Assembly (NCBI RefSeq): GCF_031583025.1
Contig: NZ_CP134062.1
Coordinates: 1,302,001 to 1,366,000, forward strand
From: Mycobacterium sp. Z3061
GTDB taxonomy: Bacteria; Actinomycetota; Actinomycetes; Mycobacteriales; Mycobacteriaceae
Direction: 5' to 3'
Length of the DNA stretch: 64,000 nucleotides
The notes below the pieces were generated by a model, which was given only the letters and a program-made list of their open reading frames with translations, made no database searches and was not told where the DNA came from. Positions 55,501 to 64,000 of this stretch are shown piece by piece (the first letter of the stretch is position 1; every line of letters starts with the position of its first letter). The translations under genes were made by a program, and so were the position numbers.

Positions 55501-56546
55501 CGGTCCCGCCGCTGCCCAGCAGCCCGCCGAGGCCGAACAGCCCGGCGTTGGCGCCGCCCGCGCCGCCGGCGCCGCCGGCTCCCTCCGGCTGATCCATGAC
55601 CGCCGGCCACGCCTCCATCGAGGCCGGCGCTGCCCTGCGCACCGGCTCCACCAGCACCCCCGGCCCCGCCGGCACCCCCGGTCCAGCCCACCGGTGCGCG
55701 ATCGAGGCCGCCGCTACCGCCGGCGCCACCGTTACCGCCGGCGATACCGGCCGCACCAGAGCCGCCGTGACCCCCGGCGCCGCCGGCGCCGCCGAAGCCA
55801 CCGAGAAGGCCACCCGCACCCCCGGCCCCGCCGGCACCGCCATCTGCGCCGATCGCGACGGCAGTGCCACCGGTGCCGCCAATCCCGCCATTGCCGAGCA
55901 GCCCGGCCCATCCACCGGCCCCGCCTGCCTGGCCGGCCGAGCCGATTCCACCCGCGCCGCCGCTGCCGAACAGGAACCCACCGGCGCCGCCCCGCCCACC
56001 GACCGCGCCGGTGCCACCGGCGCCACCGATTCCGCCGGTACCGATCAGGCCGGCCGCCCCGCCCGCGCCACCCGCTTGCCCGGCCGCGCCGGACCCGCCG
56101 TTGCCGCCGTTGCCGAACAAAATCCCGCCGGCCCCGCCGGCGGCGCCGCTGCCCGGTGCTCCACTGACCCCGTCCCCGATCAGCGGGCGCTGAAACAGTG
56201 TTTGGGTGGGCGAGTTGATTGCACCCAGGATGTTCTGTCCGATCGACTGCAACGGCGCCGCGTTCGTCGCTTCTGCCAGGGCATACGCTGCGTCGGCCGT
56301 CCGCAACGAAGCCACCAGTTGGTGGTGGAACAGCGTCGCCTGCGCGCTCAGCGCCTGATACTCGCTGCCAAACCCGCCGAACAACTCCGCGATCGCGAGA
56401 GACACTTCATCTGCGGCAGCTGTCGCGATCCGAGTCGTCACGCCCGCGGCCGCCTCATTGGCCGCCCGCACCGCTGAGGCGATTCCGTTCAGATCGGCGG
56501 AGGCGCTACCAAGGACTTCGGGCGCGAGGAAAACGAAAGATGACAA
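52527..56546 (-). pseudogene. PE_PGRS family gene with several frame disruptions
   Basis: The N-terminus is a PE domain: [31 protein letters not shown], and [10 protein letters not shown] with YxxxE type VII signal. About 1200 codons of Gly-Gly-x repeats follow ([22 protein letters not shown]). The TTG at 56544-56546 with GGAG 7 bases upstream is the likely start; a GTG at 56564 is the alternative. The glycine frame changes near 55580, 55046, 54662 and 53550. The first and third out-of-frame segments meet stops at 55293 and 54351 if the frame is not corrected. Two shifts lie in C-runs, so assembly error is possible. As read, translation would end after roughly 417 residues. PE_PGRS proteins are exported by ESX-5 in relatives. 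Confidence 0.85.
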
Positions 56547-57016
56547 TTGGGGGCTCCAATACACGGCAGACCCCGGCAGGATCCTCGGGGTGATTGACCC
56601 GCAACGATATCGGGCCGCATTAGCAGCGCCGCCCCAATTTCTGCATGCTGATTCTATGGATCCTCATAAATTGCACACTGATTTTATTGACGGTAACCAC
56701 GGTGAAACACGCTGGTAGAGAGGAACGTTGACCTGGGCGACCAAGACGCGCGGTTGTCGCGGTAGATATTGTCGTAAGCATTCTTCGATAAGTGGGCTTT
56801 ACTCAGTGAATTGGTGAGCGGCCGGGTATTGGCTGGTTTTATTTCTTGCGATGAATTTTTTGCGGGATCCGGACTCCGGGGCGCGCCGTCCCGGGCCGGT
56901 GCGCGGATCGCCCAGGCGTCACGGTCGGCCGATATGTCCGGTCAGTGACCGGCAAGCCCGAAGGGGGTCAGGCGTTCGCCATTTCGCTGTGCGCGTAGAA
57001 GCACCGGGCCACCCTT
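56547..57016. other. Intergenic region, AT-richer than surroundings, upstream of PE_PGRS and groES
   Basis: No supported gene. The part from about 56590 to 56870 is visibly lower in GC than the rest of the window, with many T-runs (for example GATGAATTTTTTGCGGG). Such stretches upstream of PE_PGRS genes are typical binding ground for Lsr2/EspR-type nucleoid proteins in mycobacteria; that role is inferred. From 56870 to 57016 GC content rises again, and no promoter could be assigned with confidence. Confidence 0.5.
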
Positions 57017-57048
57017 GAGTGCTAGCACTCTCATGTATAGAGTGCTAG
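57017..57048 (+). promoter_or_regulatory. CIRCE element (HrcA operator) with an additional overlapping half-site
   Basis: CTAGCACTC (57022-57030), nine bases, then GAGTGCTAG (57040-57048) is a perfect CIRCE inverted repeat. An extra GAGTGCTAG (57017-57025) overlaps the left arm, so GAGTGCTAGCACTC forms a second, spacerless palindrome. HrcA binding here represses groES-groEL1 until heat stress. The groES start is 170 bases downstream. Confidence 0.93.
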
Positions 57049-57217
57049 GTGGCATTCGGACGACCCCTGTGTCGGCACCCGCGACGACGGCGCGAGGGAC
57101 CCGGACGATTGCCGAATCACCTGGTAATTCGGACGGTGCGGGGCAGCCCGGACCGACCGCCAACTCCGGTCAGGGCATACGCTCCGGACCCGATTCAACT
57201 AGTGGAGGGCTCCAATC

Positions 57218-57520
57218 GTGGCGAAGGTCAACATCAAGCCACTCGAGGACAAGATTCTCGTACAGGCCAACGAGGCCGAGACCACGACCGCATCCGGTCT
57301 GGTCATTCCCGACACCGCCAAGGAGAAGCCCCAGGAGGGCACCGTCGTCGCAGTCGGCCCCGGCCGTTGGGACGAGGATGGCGAAAAGCGGATCCCGCTC
57401 GACGTCGCTGAGGGTGACACCGTCATCTACAGCAAGTACGGCGGCACCGAGATCAAGTACGGCGGCGAGGAATACCTGATCCTGTCGGCACGCGACGTGC
57501 TGGCTGTCGTTTCCAAGTAA
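57218..57520 (+). CDS. groES: Co-chaperonin GroES
   Basis: The 10-kDa lid of the chaperonin. 100 residues: [20 protein letters not shown], the mobile loop [20 protein letters not shown], and [23 protein letters not shown] start with GGAGGG upstream. The last codons and stop (VVSK-stop) are duplicated in the downstream spacer. Heat-inducible through CIRCE. Confidence 0.98.
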   Translation: MAKVNIKPLEDKILVQANEAETTTASGLVIPDTAKEKPQEGTVVAVGPGRWDEDGEKRIPLDVAEGDTVIYSKYGGTEIKYGGEEYLILSARDVLAVVSK

Positions 57521-57541
57521 CACCGGTCGTTTCCAAGTAAC
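57506..57541 (+). repeat. 20-bp-period direct duplication at the groES stop
   Basis: GTCGTTTCCAAGTAAC occurs at 57506-57521 and again at 57526-57541, separated by ACCG. The first copy encodes the last groES codons and stop; the second is non-coding. A simple slippage or tandem duplication of 20 bp explains it. It does not alter the protein. Confidence 0.9.
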
Positions 57542-57551
57542 GCAACGTGTT

Positions 57552-57598
57552 CCGCCCCGGCGATCCCCGCACGCAAGCGCGGGTGATTTCCGGGGCGG
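57552..57598 (+). other. Intercistronic hairpin between groES and groEL1
   Basis: CCGCCCCGG (57552-57560) pairs perfectly with CCGGGGCGG (57590-57598). The 29-base loop contains a second imperfect stem (CCCGCACGC with GCGCGGG). No U-run follows. Such a hairpin could be an RNA-processing or partial-termination signal that makes groES and groEL1 levels differ; processing between the two genes has been reported in M. tuberculosis, as I recall. Confidence 0.55.
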
Positions 57599-57608
57599 CA
57601 TGCGTTAG

Positions 57609-59252
<1,644 letters not shown>

Positions 59253-59263
59253 TCAGTTCGACG

Positions 59264-59298
59264 AAACACCCCCGGCCCTGTTGGTCCGGGGGTGTTTT
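59264..59298 (+). terminator. Intrinsic terminator after groEL1
   Basis: AAACACCCCCGG (59264-59275) pairs perfectly with CCGGGGGTGTTT (59286-59297) around a 10-base loop and ends in TTTT. A 12-bp GC-rich stem with a short U-tract, 12 bases after the groEL1 stop, is a strong rho-independent terminator by mycobacterial standards. Confidence 0.9.
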
Positions 59299-59335
59299 CG
59301 TCGCGGCAACTGTGCTCGCTTTCGCGAGACATAAA

Positions 59336-59370
59336 CCACGCACACATTTCCCGGCGTGTCGTGTGCGTGG
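59336..59370. repeat. Inverted repeat downstream of groEL1
   Basis: CCACGCACAC (59336-59345) is perfectly complementary to GTGTGCGTGG (59361-59370) with a 15-base loop holding CGGCGTGTC. The same loop core occurs in the palindrome after rpsI (33622-33631). It lies between the groEL1 terminator and the end of a convergent gene, so it may be a dispersed intergenic palindrome or a backup terminator. Confidence 0.6.
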
Positions 59371-59430
59371 AGTCAGTGTCGCGCCCGGCTGTCGCGACCA
59401 CAGCCGCGGAAGGCCCGGCTGACGCTTAGA

Positions 59431-59937
59431 TCACTGCGACGTCGGCTGAATGGATACCAGCCGGAACCAGCCGGGGTACTCGTCGTCGGGTGTGAACCGC
59501 ACGACCAGGACGTTCGGCGGGAACTGGGCGGCCAGGTCATTGAGAGTCCGGGGCAGGAACGCCCTGGACTTGGCGTCGCCGTACCAGTTGGGATTGTTCG
59601 GGTCGTAGGGTCCGACACTGTCGATCGCGGAATCCCAGCGCTGGATCGGGCCCGGGGGCGCAGCCCCGAATCCGGTCGACTTCAGGTACGCGTCGGCTTG
59701 TCCCGAGAGGGTGATCGCGGTCCCGCCGCTGACCGGCTTCCCGGTGATCGTTCCGTCGGTGACATTGGCCGTCACCGATGCCAACCGCACGGTACAGACG
59801 TTGTCGGCCACCGCCGGTGGCGTGCAGAAACCGGGTAGCGGTGCGCCGTGGGCTTCGGCGGTGTTCAGCACGGCCGGAACCGACAGGACAGATAGGGCGG
59901 CGGCGATGGTGGCTGCTGCACGACTGCGAGTCGACAT
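59431..59937 (-). CDS. Secreted protein of unknown function
   Basis: 168 residues from the ATG at 59935-59937; a longer reading to 60015 would overlap the divergent hydrolase. A signal peptide (RAAATIAAALSVLSVPAVLN, ending near AEAHG) is followed by a small domain with two cysteines (FCTPPAVADNVC), then SVTANVTDGTITGKPVSGGT, and a C-terminal part FPPNVLVVRFTPDDEYPGWF. No enzyme motif. It diverges from the hydrolase at 59964 with 26 bases between starts. Family not recognised. Confidence 0.75.
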   Translation of the reverse strand: MSTRSRAAATIAAALSVLSVPAVLNTAEAHGAPLPGFCTPPAVADNVCTVRLASVTANVTDGTITGKPVSGGTAITLSGQADAYLKSTGFGAAPPGPIQRWDSAIDSVGPYDPNNPNWYGDAKSRAFLPRTLNDLAAQFPPNVLVVRFTPDDEYPGWFRLVSIQPTSQ

Positions 59938-59963
59938 CCCTGCACTGTATATAGGCTGCGGGC

Positions 59964-60830
59964 ATGCAGTCATTGCCGCAGGCGCGAGAGGCGGCGGACG
60001 CGCAGACGGCGTCACTGTCGCAGGGGATCACCGCCTACCACGTCGCCGGTGACGAGGGTCCGTGGGTGGTGCTGGTGCACGGCTTGGTCACGCCCAGCTA
60101 CGCCTGGGAGCCGCTGGCCGAAGTGCTTGCCGGGCAAGGATTTCGGGTGCTGCGCTACGACCAGTACGGTCGGGGGCTCTCCGACCGGCCACCGATCAGG
60201 TATGACCTCGACGTGTATGTGCGGCAACTGCGTGAGTTGGTGGACACGCTGGGGATCGACAGCATGCATCTCGTCGGCTGGTCGATGGGTGCTCTCGTCG
60301 TGACTCGTTTCGCCGCCGAATCTGCCGACCGGGCCGCAAGCATCGCGCTGATTTCGCCCGGTCTTTATGCGGCAGGGTCACTGAAAATCCTCGCCCAGCG
60401 GTTGTTGCGCCTGCCCGGCGGCCAGAAGCTCATCGCCTCCCGCGTCGGCGACGTAGTCGACCAGCTGGAAAACCAGCACCTGAGTCGTCCGGAAAGATTC
60501 CCCGATTACAACCGACGCGCACGAGAACAGCTCCGGTTTCCGGGCATGGCAGAGTCTTTCGCATCGACCGTCGCCCACTTCCCTGCCCGCGCCGGCGACC
60601 AGTGGGCCGCTGTCGGACGCCATCGACGTCCGGTGCTCGTGGTGTGGGGCACCGAGGACAAAGTCACCCCCTACGCAAACAGGGAGCGCGTCTTGCAGTT
60701 GTATCCCCGCGCGGAGTTGCTGACGGTCCAAGGTGCTAAGCATGCACCACATCTCGACCATGCTGAGGTCGTCCATCCGGCGATTCTGCGGCTGCTGGCG
60801 GCGGGAGAGCAGGAAAACCAGATCGGTTGA
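59964..60830 (+). CDS. Alpha/beta hydrolase
   Basis: 288 residues. HG oxyanion motif VVLVHGLVTPSYAWEPLA, RYDQYGRGLSDRP, nucleophile Ser in LVGWSMGALVVTRF, Asp in WGTEDKVTPY and His in VQGAKHAPHLDH give a complete triad. No signal peptide is visible, so it is probably cytosolic. Likely an esterase or C-C-bond hydrolase; substrate unknown. The DGPF gene follows after 110 bases. Confidence 0.9.
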   Translation: MQSLPQAREAADAQTASLSQGITAYHVAGDEGPWVVLVHGLVTPSYAWEPLAEVLAGQGFRVLRYDQYGRGLSDRPPIRYDLDVYVRQLRELVDTLGIDSMHLVGWSMGALVVTRFAAESADRAASIALISPGLYAAGSLKILAQRLLRLPGGQKLIASRVGDVVDQLENQHLSRPERFPDYNRRAREQLRFPGMAESFASTVAHFPARAGDQWAAVGRHRRPVLVVWGTEDKVTPYANRERVLQLYPRAELLTVQGAKHAPHLDHAEVVHPAILRLLAAGEQENQIG

Positions 60831-60940
60831 GGCGCCCGATGAATTTTCTTGTCGGGACGTGTCATATCCAGCGTGCCGTCTTCGTAGACATCATGACGGG
60901 CAGCCAGACCGGGCCGCCCGCGGAGTTCAAGGAGCATGTG

Positions 60941-61300
60941 ATGCCGCAGTACTTCCTCGCCGTCAACCACGACGCCGCCGACACCGCCGCCATGGCGGAG
61001 ATGACCATCGAACAGATGCAGCCGATCTTCGAGGCCGTCGACACCTTCAACAACAAGTTGCAGGCCGAAGGCGCCTGGGTATTCGCCGGTGGCCTGACCG
61101 CACCTGAGTCGGCCACCACCGTCGACAACACCGGCGAGAAGCCGATCATCACCGACGGCCCGTACGCCGAGTCCAAGGAGTACCTCGGCGGTTTCTGGAT
61201 CATCGAGGCCGCCGACCTCGATGCCGCCCTGGACTGGGCGAAGCAGGGGTCGAAGGCCTGCCAGGGCCGGGTCGAGGTGCGGCCGTTCCAGGAGGGTTAG
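60941..61300 (+). CDS. YCII/DGPF-domain protein
   Basis: 119 residues from the ATG at 60941, which has AAGGAG 5 bases upstream; longer readings back to 60827 overlap the hydrolase. The fold markers are MPQYFLAVNHD, WVFAGGLTAPESATTVD, and DGPYAESKEYLGGFWIIEA, which contains the DGPF-family core (DGPY). It lies 8 bases before an ECF sigma gene with a C-terminal extension, the partnership described for the ECF42 group. It may be an enzyme or a signalling partner; its role is not known. Confidence 0.88.
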   Translation: MPQYFLAVNHDAADTAAMAEMTIEQMQPIFEAVDTFNNKLQAEGAWVFAGGLTAPESATTVDNTGEKPIITDGPYAESKEYLGGFWIIEAADLDAALDWAKQGSKACQGRVEVRPFQEG

Positions 61301-61308
61301 GCGAACGG

Positions 61309-62526
61309 GTGAACCCGATCGAGCGGGTGTACCGCGAAGAGTACGGGCGGGTGGTCGCCTCGCTGGTGCGCCGCTTCGGTGACATCGACGTCGCCGAAGA
61401 GGCGGCCGGCGAGGCGCTGGTGGTCGCCCTGCAGCGGTGGCCACAGGACGGGGTTCCGCCCAATCCGGCCGGCTGGCTGACGCGGACCGCGGCCAACAAG
61501 GCGGTCGACCGGCTTCGGCGTGAATCGCTTCGACCTTCAAAACATCTGGCAGCAAACATGATTCGCGATGACACTGCGCACGAGCCGACGGGACCCGTCG
61601 AGGATGACCGGCTGCGGTTGATTTTCACTTGTTGTCATCCGGCGCTCGCACCTGAGGCGCGGGTGGCGCTGACGTTGCGACTCCTCGGCGGGCTCACCGT
61701 CGCCGAGATCGCCGCGGCCTTCCTGGTGACCGAGACGACGATGGCCCAGCGGATAAGCCGGGCGAAAAAGAAGATCGCGGACGCGCACATCCCTTATCGC
61801 GTACCCGCGACCGACGACCTCGGCGAGCGGGTCGCCGCTGTGCTGGCCGTGATCTATCTCGTCTTCAATGAGGGTTACCTGGCGACCGGGGGATCAGAGG
61901 TGCGCGACGACCTGACGGCCGAAGCGATCCGGCTCGCCCGTATCCTGCGCGGGTTGCTGCCTGAGGTGCCGGAGGTGACGGGCCTGCTGGCGCTGATGCT
62001 GCTCATCCAGGCCCGTCGGGCGAGCCGGATCGTCAACGGTGAATTGGTGCCACTGCACGAACAGGACCGCGGTGGATGGGACCCGGCATTGATCGCCGAG
62101 GGACATGCCCTGGTCCGCAACTGCCTGTCTATCAACAGGCCTGGCCGTTACCAACTGCTGGCCGCGATCAACGCGGTGCACACCGATGCACCTACTGCGG
62201 CCGATACCGACTGGTCCCAGATCGCGGCGTTGTACCGCCAGCTGCTGGCGTTTGATTCCGGCCCCGTGGTCGAACTCAACTACGCGATCGCCGTCGCCGA
62301 GCTCGACGGACCCGCTGTCGCCCTGGCCCGGGTCGACCGACTGCCGCCGGCTGCCATGCAGCGCTATCACCCGTTTCATGTCACCCGCGCCGAGTTGCTC
62401 AGGCGCCTCGGACGATCGGATGAGGCCCGCGCCGCCTACGCGGCGGCTCTCGCCCTCGTCGACAACCCGGCCGAACATGCCTACCTGGCGCGCCGCCGGG
62501 ATCAATTAGGTTCCCGCACCAGCTGA
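61309..62526 (+). CDS. ECF42-type sigma factor with C-terminal extension
   Basis: 405 residues, over twice a normal ECF factor. Region 2: EYGRVVASLVRRFGDIDVAE, ALVVALQRWPQDG, NPAGWLTRTAANKAVDRLRR. Region 4: ALTLRLLGGLTVAEIAAAFL, TTMAQRISRAKKKI. The remaining ~220 residues (DUF6596, then TPR-like helices: YLVFNEGYLATGGSEVRDDL, SINRPGRYQLLAAINAVH, ELNYAIAVAELDGPAVALAR) are typical of ECF42, in which the extension replaces an anti-sigma factor. GTG start; the DGPF gene is immediately upstream. Confidence 0.93.
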   Translation: MNPIERVYREEYGRVVASLVRRFGDIDVAEEAAGEALVVALQRWPQDGVPPNPAGWLTRTAANKAVDRLRRESLRPSKHLAANMIRDDTAHEPTGPVEDDRLRLIFTCCHPALAPEARVALTLRLLGGLTVAEIAAAFLVTETTMAQRISRAKKKIADAHIPYRVPATDDLGERVAAVLAVIYLVFNEGYLATGGSEVRDDLTAEAIRLARILRGLLPEVPEVTGLLALMLLIQARRASRIVNGELVPLHEQDRGGWDPALIAEGHALVRNCLSINRPGRYQLLAAINAVHTDAPTAADTDWSQIAALYRQLLAFDSGPVVELNYAIAVAELDGPAVALARVDRLPPAAMQRYHPFHVTRAELLRRLGRSDEARAAYAAALALVDNPAEHAYLARRRDQLGSRTS

Positions 62527-62532
62527 TTCGGT

Positions 62533-63882
62533 TCAGAGTCCGACGGCCTGTTCCAGATCTTTGAGGGAGGTCTCCAGATGACCCAGCAGACGCTGCAGGT
62601 GTGGGACCGCACGGCGGCACCCCACCAGACCGAAGTCGAGGCTGTCGCCACTACCGACCAGAGTGATGTTCAGCGCCTGACCGTTGGCCGCGATTGACAT
62701 CGGATAGCTGCCGTGCAGGCGGGCGCCATTGGCGTACAACGGGTTCCGTGCGCCCGGCACATTGGAGATGCACACGTTGAACGGCGGCGGTGTGGCCATG
62801 CCACCGGTCACGCCGCCCAGTACAACGGGCGACAGCAGCATCATGCCCATGGCGATCGCCTGTGCCCGGGGCAGGCCGGCCAGGACGGCCTTGCTCTTGC
62901 GCATGGATGAGCTGATCGTCGCGAGACGCAGTGCCGGATCGTCGACGTGCGTCGCCAGGTTTGCCAGCACGGCGGTGACCGCATTTCCGCCGGGACCTTC
63001 GTCGGCGGCGCGCAAGCTGACCGGAACCATTGCCACTAACGGCTTTTCGGGGAGCGCCTGCTGTTCGCGGAGGTAGGCGCGCAATGCGCCGGCGCACATC
63101 GCCAGTACGACGTCGTTCACGGTGACGCCGGCGGCGTTCTTGACATCCTTGATCCGTTGCATCGGCCATGATTGCGCAGCACATCGTCGGGCACCGCCGA
63201 TCGGAACGTTGAACATGGTGCGCGGCGCCCGGAACGGCAGCGTCAGCTGTTGTTCGAACAGCGCGGAACGGGCCAGTCCCAGCGTCGAGGAGCCAAGGCG
63301 CGGAATGGATCTGACTGCTTGAGCCAGCGCCTGCAATCGCGACGGGGCGTCGGCGGGATCGTCAGCGCCGGCCACCGTCGACCAGGGCGCCCGGATGTTT
63401 TCGTCGAGTGCGTCCGCGCTCAGTGCCCCCTGGAGCAGGTTGATCGCCGAGACCCCGTCAACGAGGGCGTGATGGATCTTGGTGTAGACGGCGAAGCGTC
63501 CGTCGGCCAGCCCTTCGATGACGTGGGTCTCCCACAGCGGCCGGTGCCGGTCGAGCATGGTGGAATGCAGCCGGGACGTCAATTCCAGCAGTTCCCGCAC
63601 CCGGCCGGGACCGGGCAGTGCCGAGTGGCGCACGTGGTAGTCGAGGTCGATGTCTCCGGCGGAAGACCAGCCGAGGTTCAGTCCCGTCGGCAGGCTTGCC
63701 GGGTACCTGCTGAACAGGGGCGCTACGTCATCCCTGGACCGCAGTGACCGGTAGTAGTCGCCGGCGAACTCCGGCCCGGCGCCATCCGGTGTCTGGAACA
63801 GCTGCAGTCCGGCGACGTGCATCGGGTGTCCGGGTGACTCGGCAAGCAGCATCATCGATTCGATGGGTGACATCAGGTTCAT
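62533..63882 (-). CDS. WS/DGAT-family acyltransferase (putative triacylglycerol synthase)
   Basis: 449 residues from the ATG at 63880-63882, supported by AGAGGA upstream; a longer reading to 63936 lacks support. The catalytic motif HHALVDG is present, with PLWETHVIEGLADGRFAVYT before it and TVNDVVLAMCAGALRAYL and NVCISNVPGARNPLY after it. The family makes triacylglycerol or wax esters from diacylglycerol or alcohol and acyl-CoA; mycobacteria carry many copies. It converges on the ECF42 gene with 6 bases between. The remaining 118 bases to the window end show no gene. Confidence 0.92.
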   Translation of the reverse strand: MNLMSPIESMMLLAESPGHPMHVAGLQLFQTPDGAGPEFAGDYYRSLRSRDDVAPLFSRYPASLPTGLNLGWSSAGDIDLDYHVRHSALPGPGRVRELLELTSRLHSTMLDRHRPLWETHVIEGLADGRFAVYTKIHHALVDGVSAINLLQGALSADALDENIRAPWSTVAGADDPADAPSRLQALAQAVRSIPRLGSSTLGLARSALFEQQLTLPFRAPRTMFNVPIGGARRCAAQSWPMQRIKDVKNAAGVTVNDVVLAMCAGALRAYLREQQALPEKPLVAMVPVSLRAADEGPGGNAVTAVLANLATHVDDPALRLATISSSMRKSKAVLAGLPRAQAIAMGMMLLSPVVLGGVTGGMATPPPFNVCISNVPGARNPLYANGARLHGSYPMSIAANGQALNITLVGSGDSLDFGLVGCRRAVPHLQRLLGHLETSLKDLEQAVGL

Positions 63883-64000
63883 GGCTTGTCCTCTGGTGCG
63901 TAGGTGTGTTCTGAGCGGTGTCGTCCCGCCGATCACCGCAGAAGTTAGGCGCTCAGGATCGGCCAGCGCTCGTCTCCGCGTGCCAAGGTCTAGTCCGGCG

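Noticed and set aside
52600-56100. Dense short repeats that could be mistaken for a CRISPR array or satellite
   Set aside because: Periodicity follows Gly-Gly-x codons, units are not identical and there are no unique spacers of constant length or cas genes.
57014-57033. HspR HAIR element suggested by CTTGAGT upstream of groES
   Set aside because: The second half (ACTCTCA) does not match ACTCAAG and the spacer is 6 rather than 7 bases. CIRCE explains the sequence.
56942-57163. 73-codon minus-strand frame upstream of groES
   Set aside because: It runs through the CIRCE element and has no ribosome-binding site or recognisable sequence.

Overview
The window is high-GC actinobacterial DNA from a Mycobacterium. 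Supporting evidence is a complete ESX-4 type VII secretion locus, a PE_PGRS gene, the sigL-rslA pair, rmlB-rmlC, groES beside a groEL1 with a histidine-rich tail, and many gene orders that match M. tuberculosis (Rv numbers here are from memory). The PE_PGRS gene points to the slow-growing lineage related to M. kansasii, M. marinum and M. tuberculosis. Gene order and extra genes argue against the M. tuberculosis complex itself. Species cannot be fixed from this sequence alone.

Layout. 1-1734: two tandem SAM-dependent methyltransferases, the first cut by the window edge. 2033-4700: secY-adk-mapA, the end of the spc operon. 4745-16699: a 12-kb accessory block holding sigL-rslA, a MarR regulator, the valine-catabolism operon mmsA-fadE9-mmsB, an ECF sigma factor with a Rieske protein, an SOS-box-controlled 13E12/HNH gene, a lipoprotein, rmlB-rmlC and twin F420-type oxidoreductases. 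16941-21481: infA-rpmJ-rpsM-rpsK-rpsD-rpoA-rplQ-truA. The block therefore splits the classical spc/alpha superoperon, and both halves keep their orientation. 21478-32523: two cutinase-like secreted hydrolases, then ESX-4 (eccB4, mycP4, eccD4, eccC4, an Rv3446c-type protein, esxU, esxT). 32690-36660: rplM-rpsI, glmM and a small/large protein pair that looks like a type VII substrate pair. 36663-39441: accessory genes on the minus strand. 39524-52530: a long plus-strand run of glmS, three tandem DUF4436 membrane proteins, a rhomboid-like protein, nnrD, gadB, alr, a hydrolase and the t6A tRNA-modification set tsaE-tsaB-rimI-tsaD. 52527-56546: a frame-disrupted PE_PGRS gene. 57017-59252: CIRCE-controlled groES-groEL1. 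59431-63882: a secreted protein, a hydrolase, a DGPF protein with an ECF42-type sigma factor, and a WS/DGAT acyltransferase.

How the genes work together. Housekeeping functions dominate: translation, the Sec translocon, UDP-GlcNAc synthesis (glmS, glmM), D-alanine supply (alr), dTDP-rhamnose for the arabinogalactan linker (rmlB, rmlC), tRNA t6A and chaperonins. Three separate ECF sigma systems (sigL-rslA, ECF-Rieske, DGPF-ECF42) and several visible control sites add regulation: a SigL-type promoter, a LexA box, CIRCE, a palindrome upstream of mmsA and a multi-hairpin leader before rpsM. No tRNA, rRNA, CRISPR array or insertion sequence was found.
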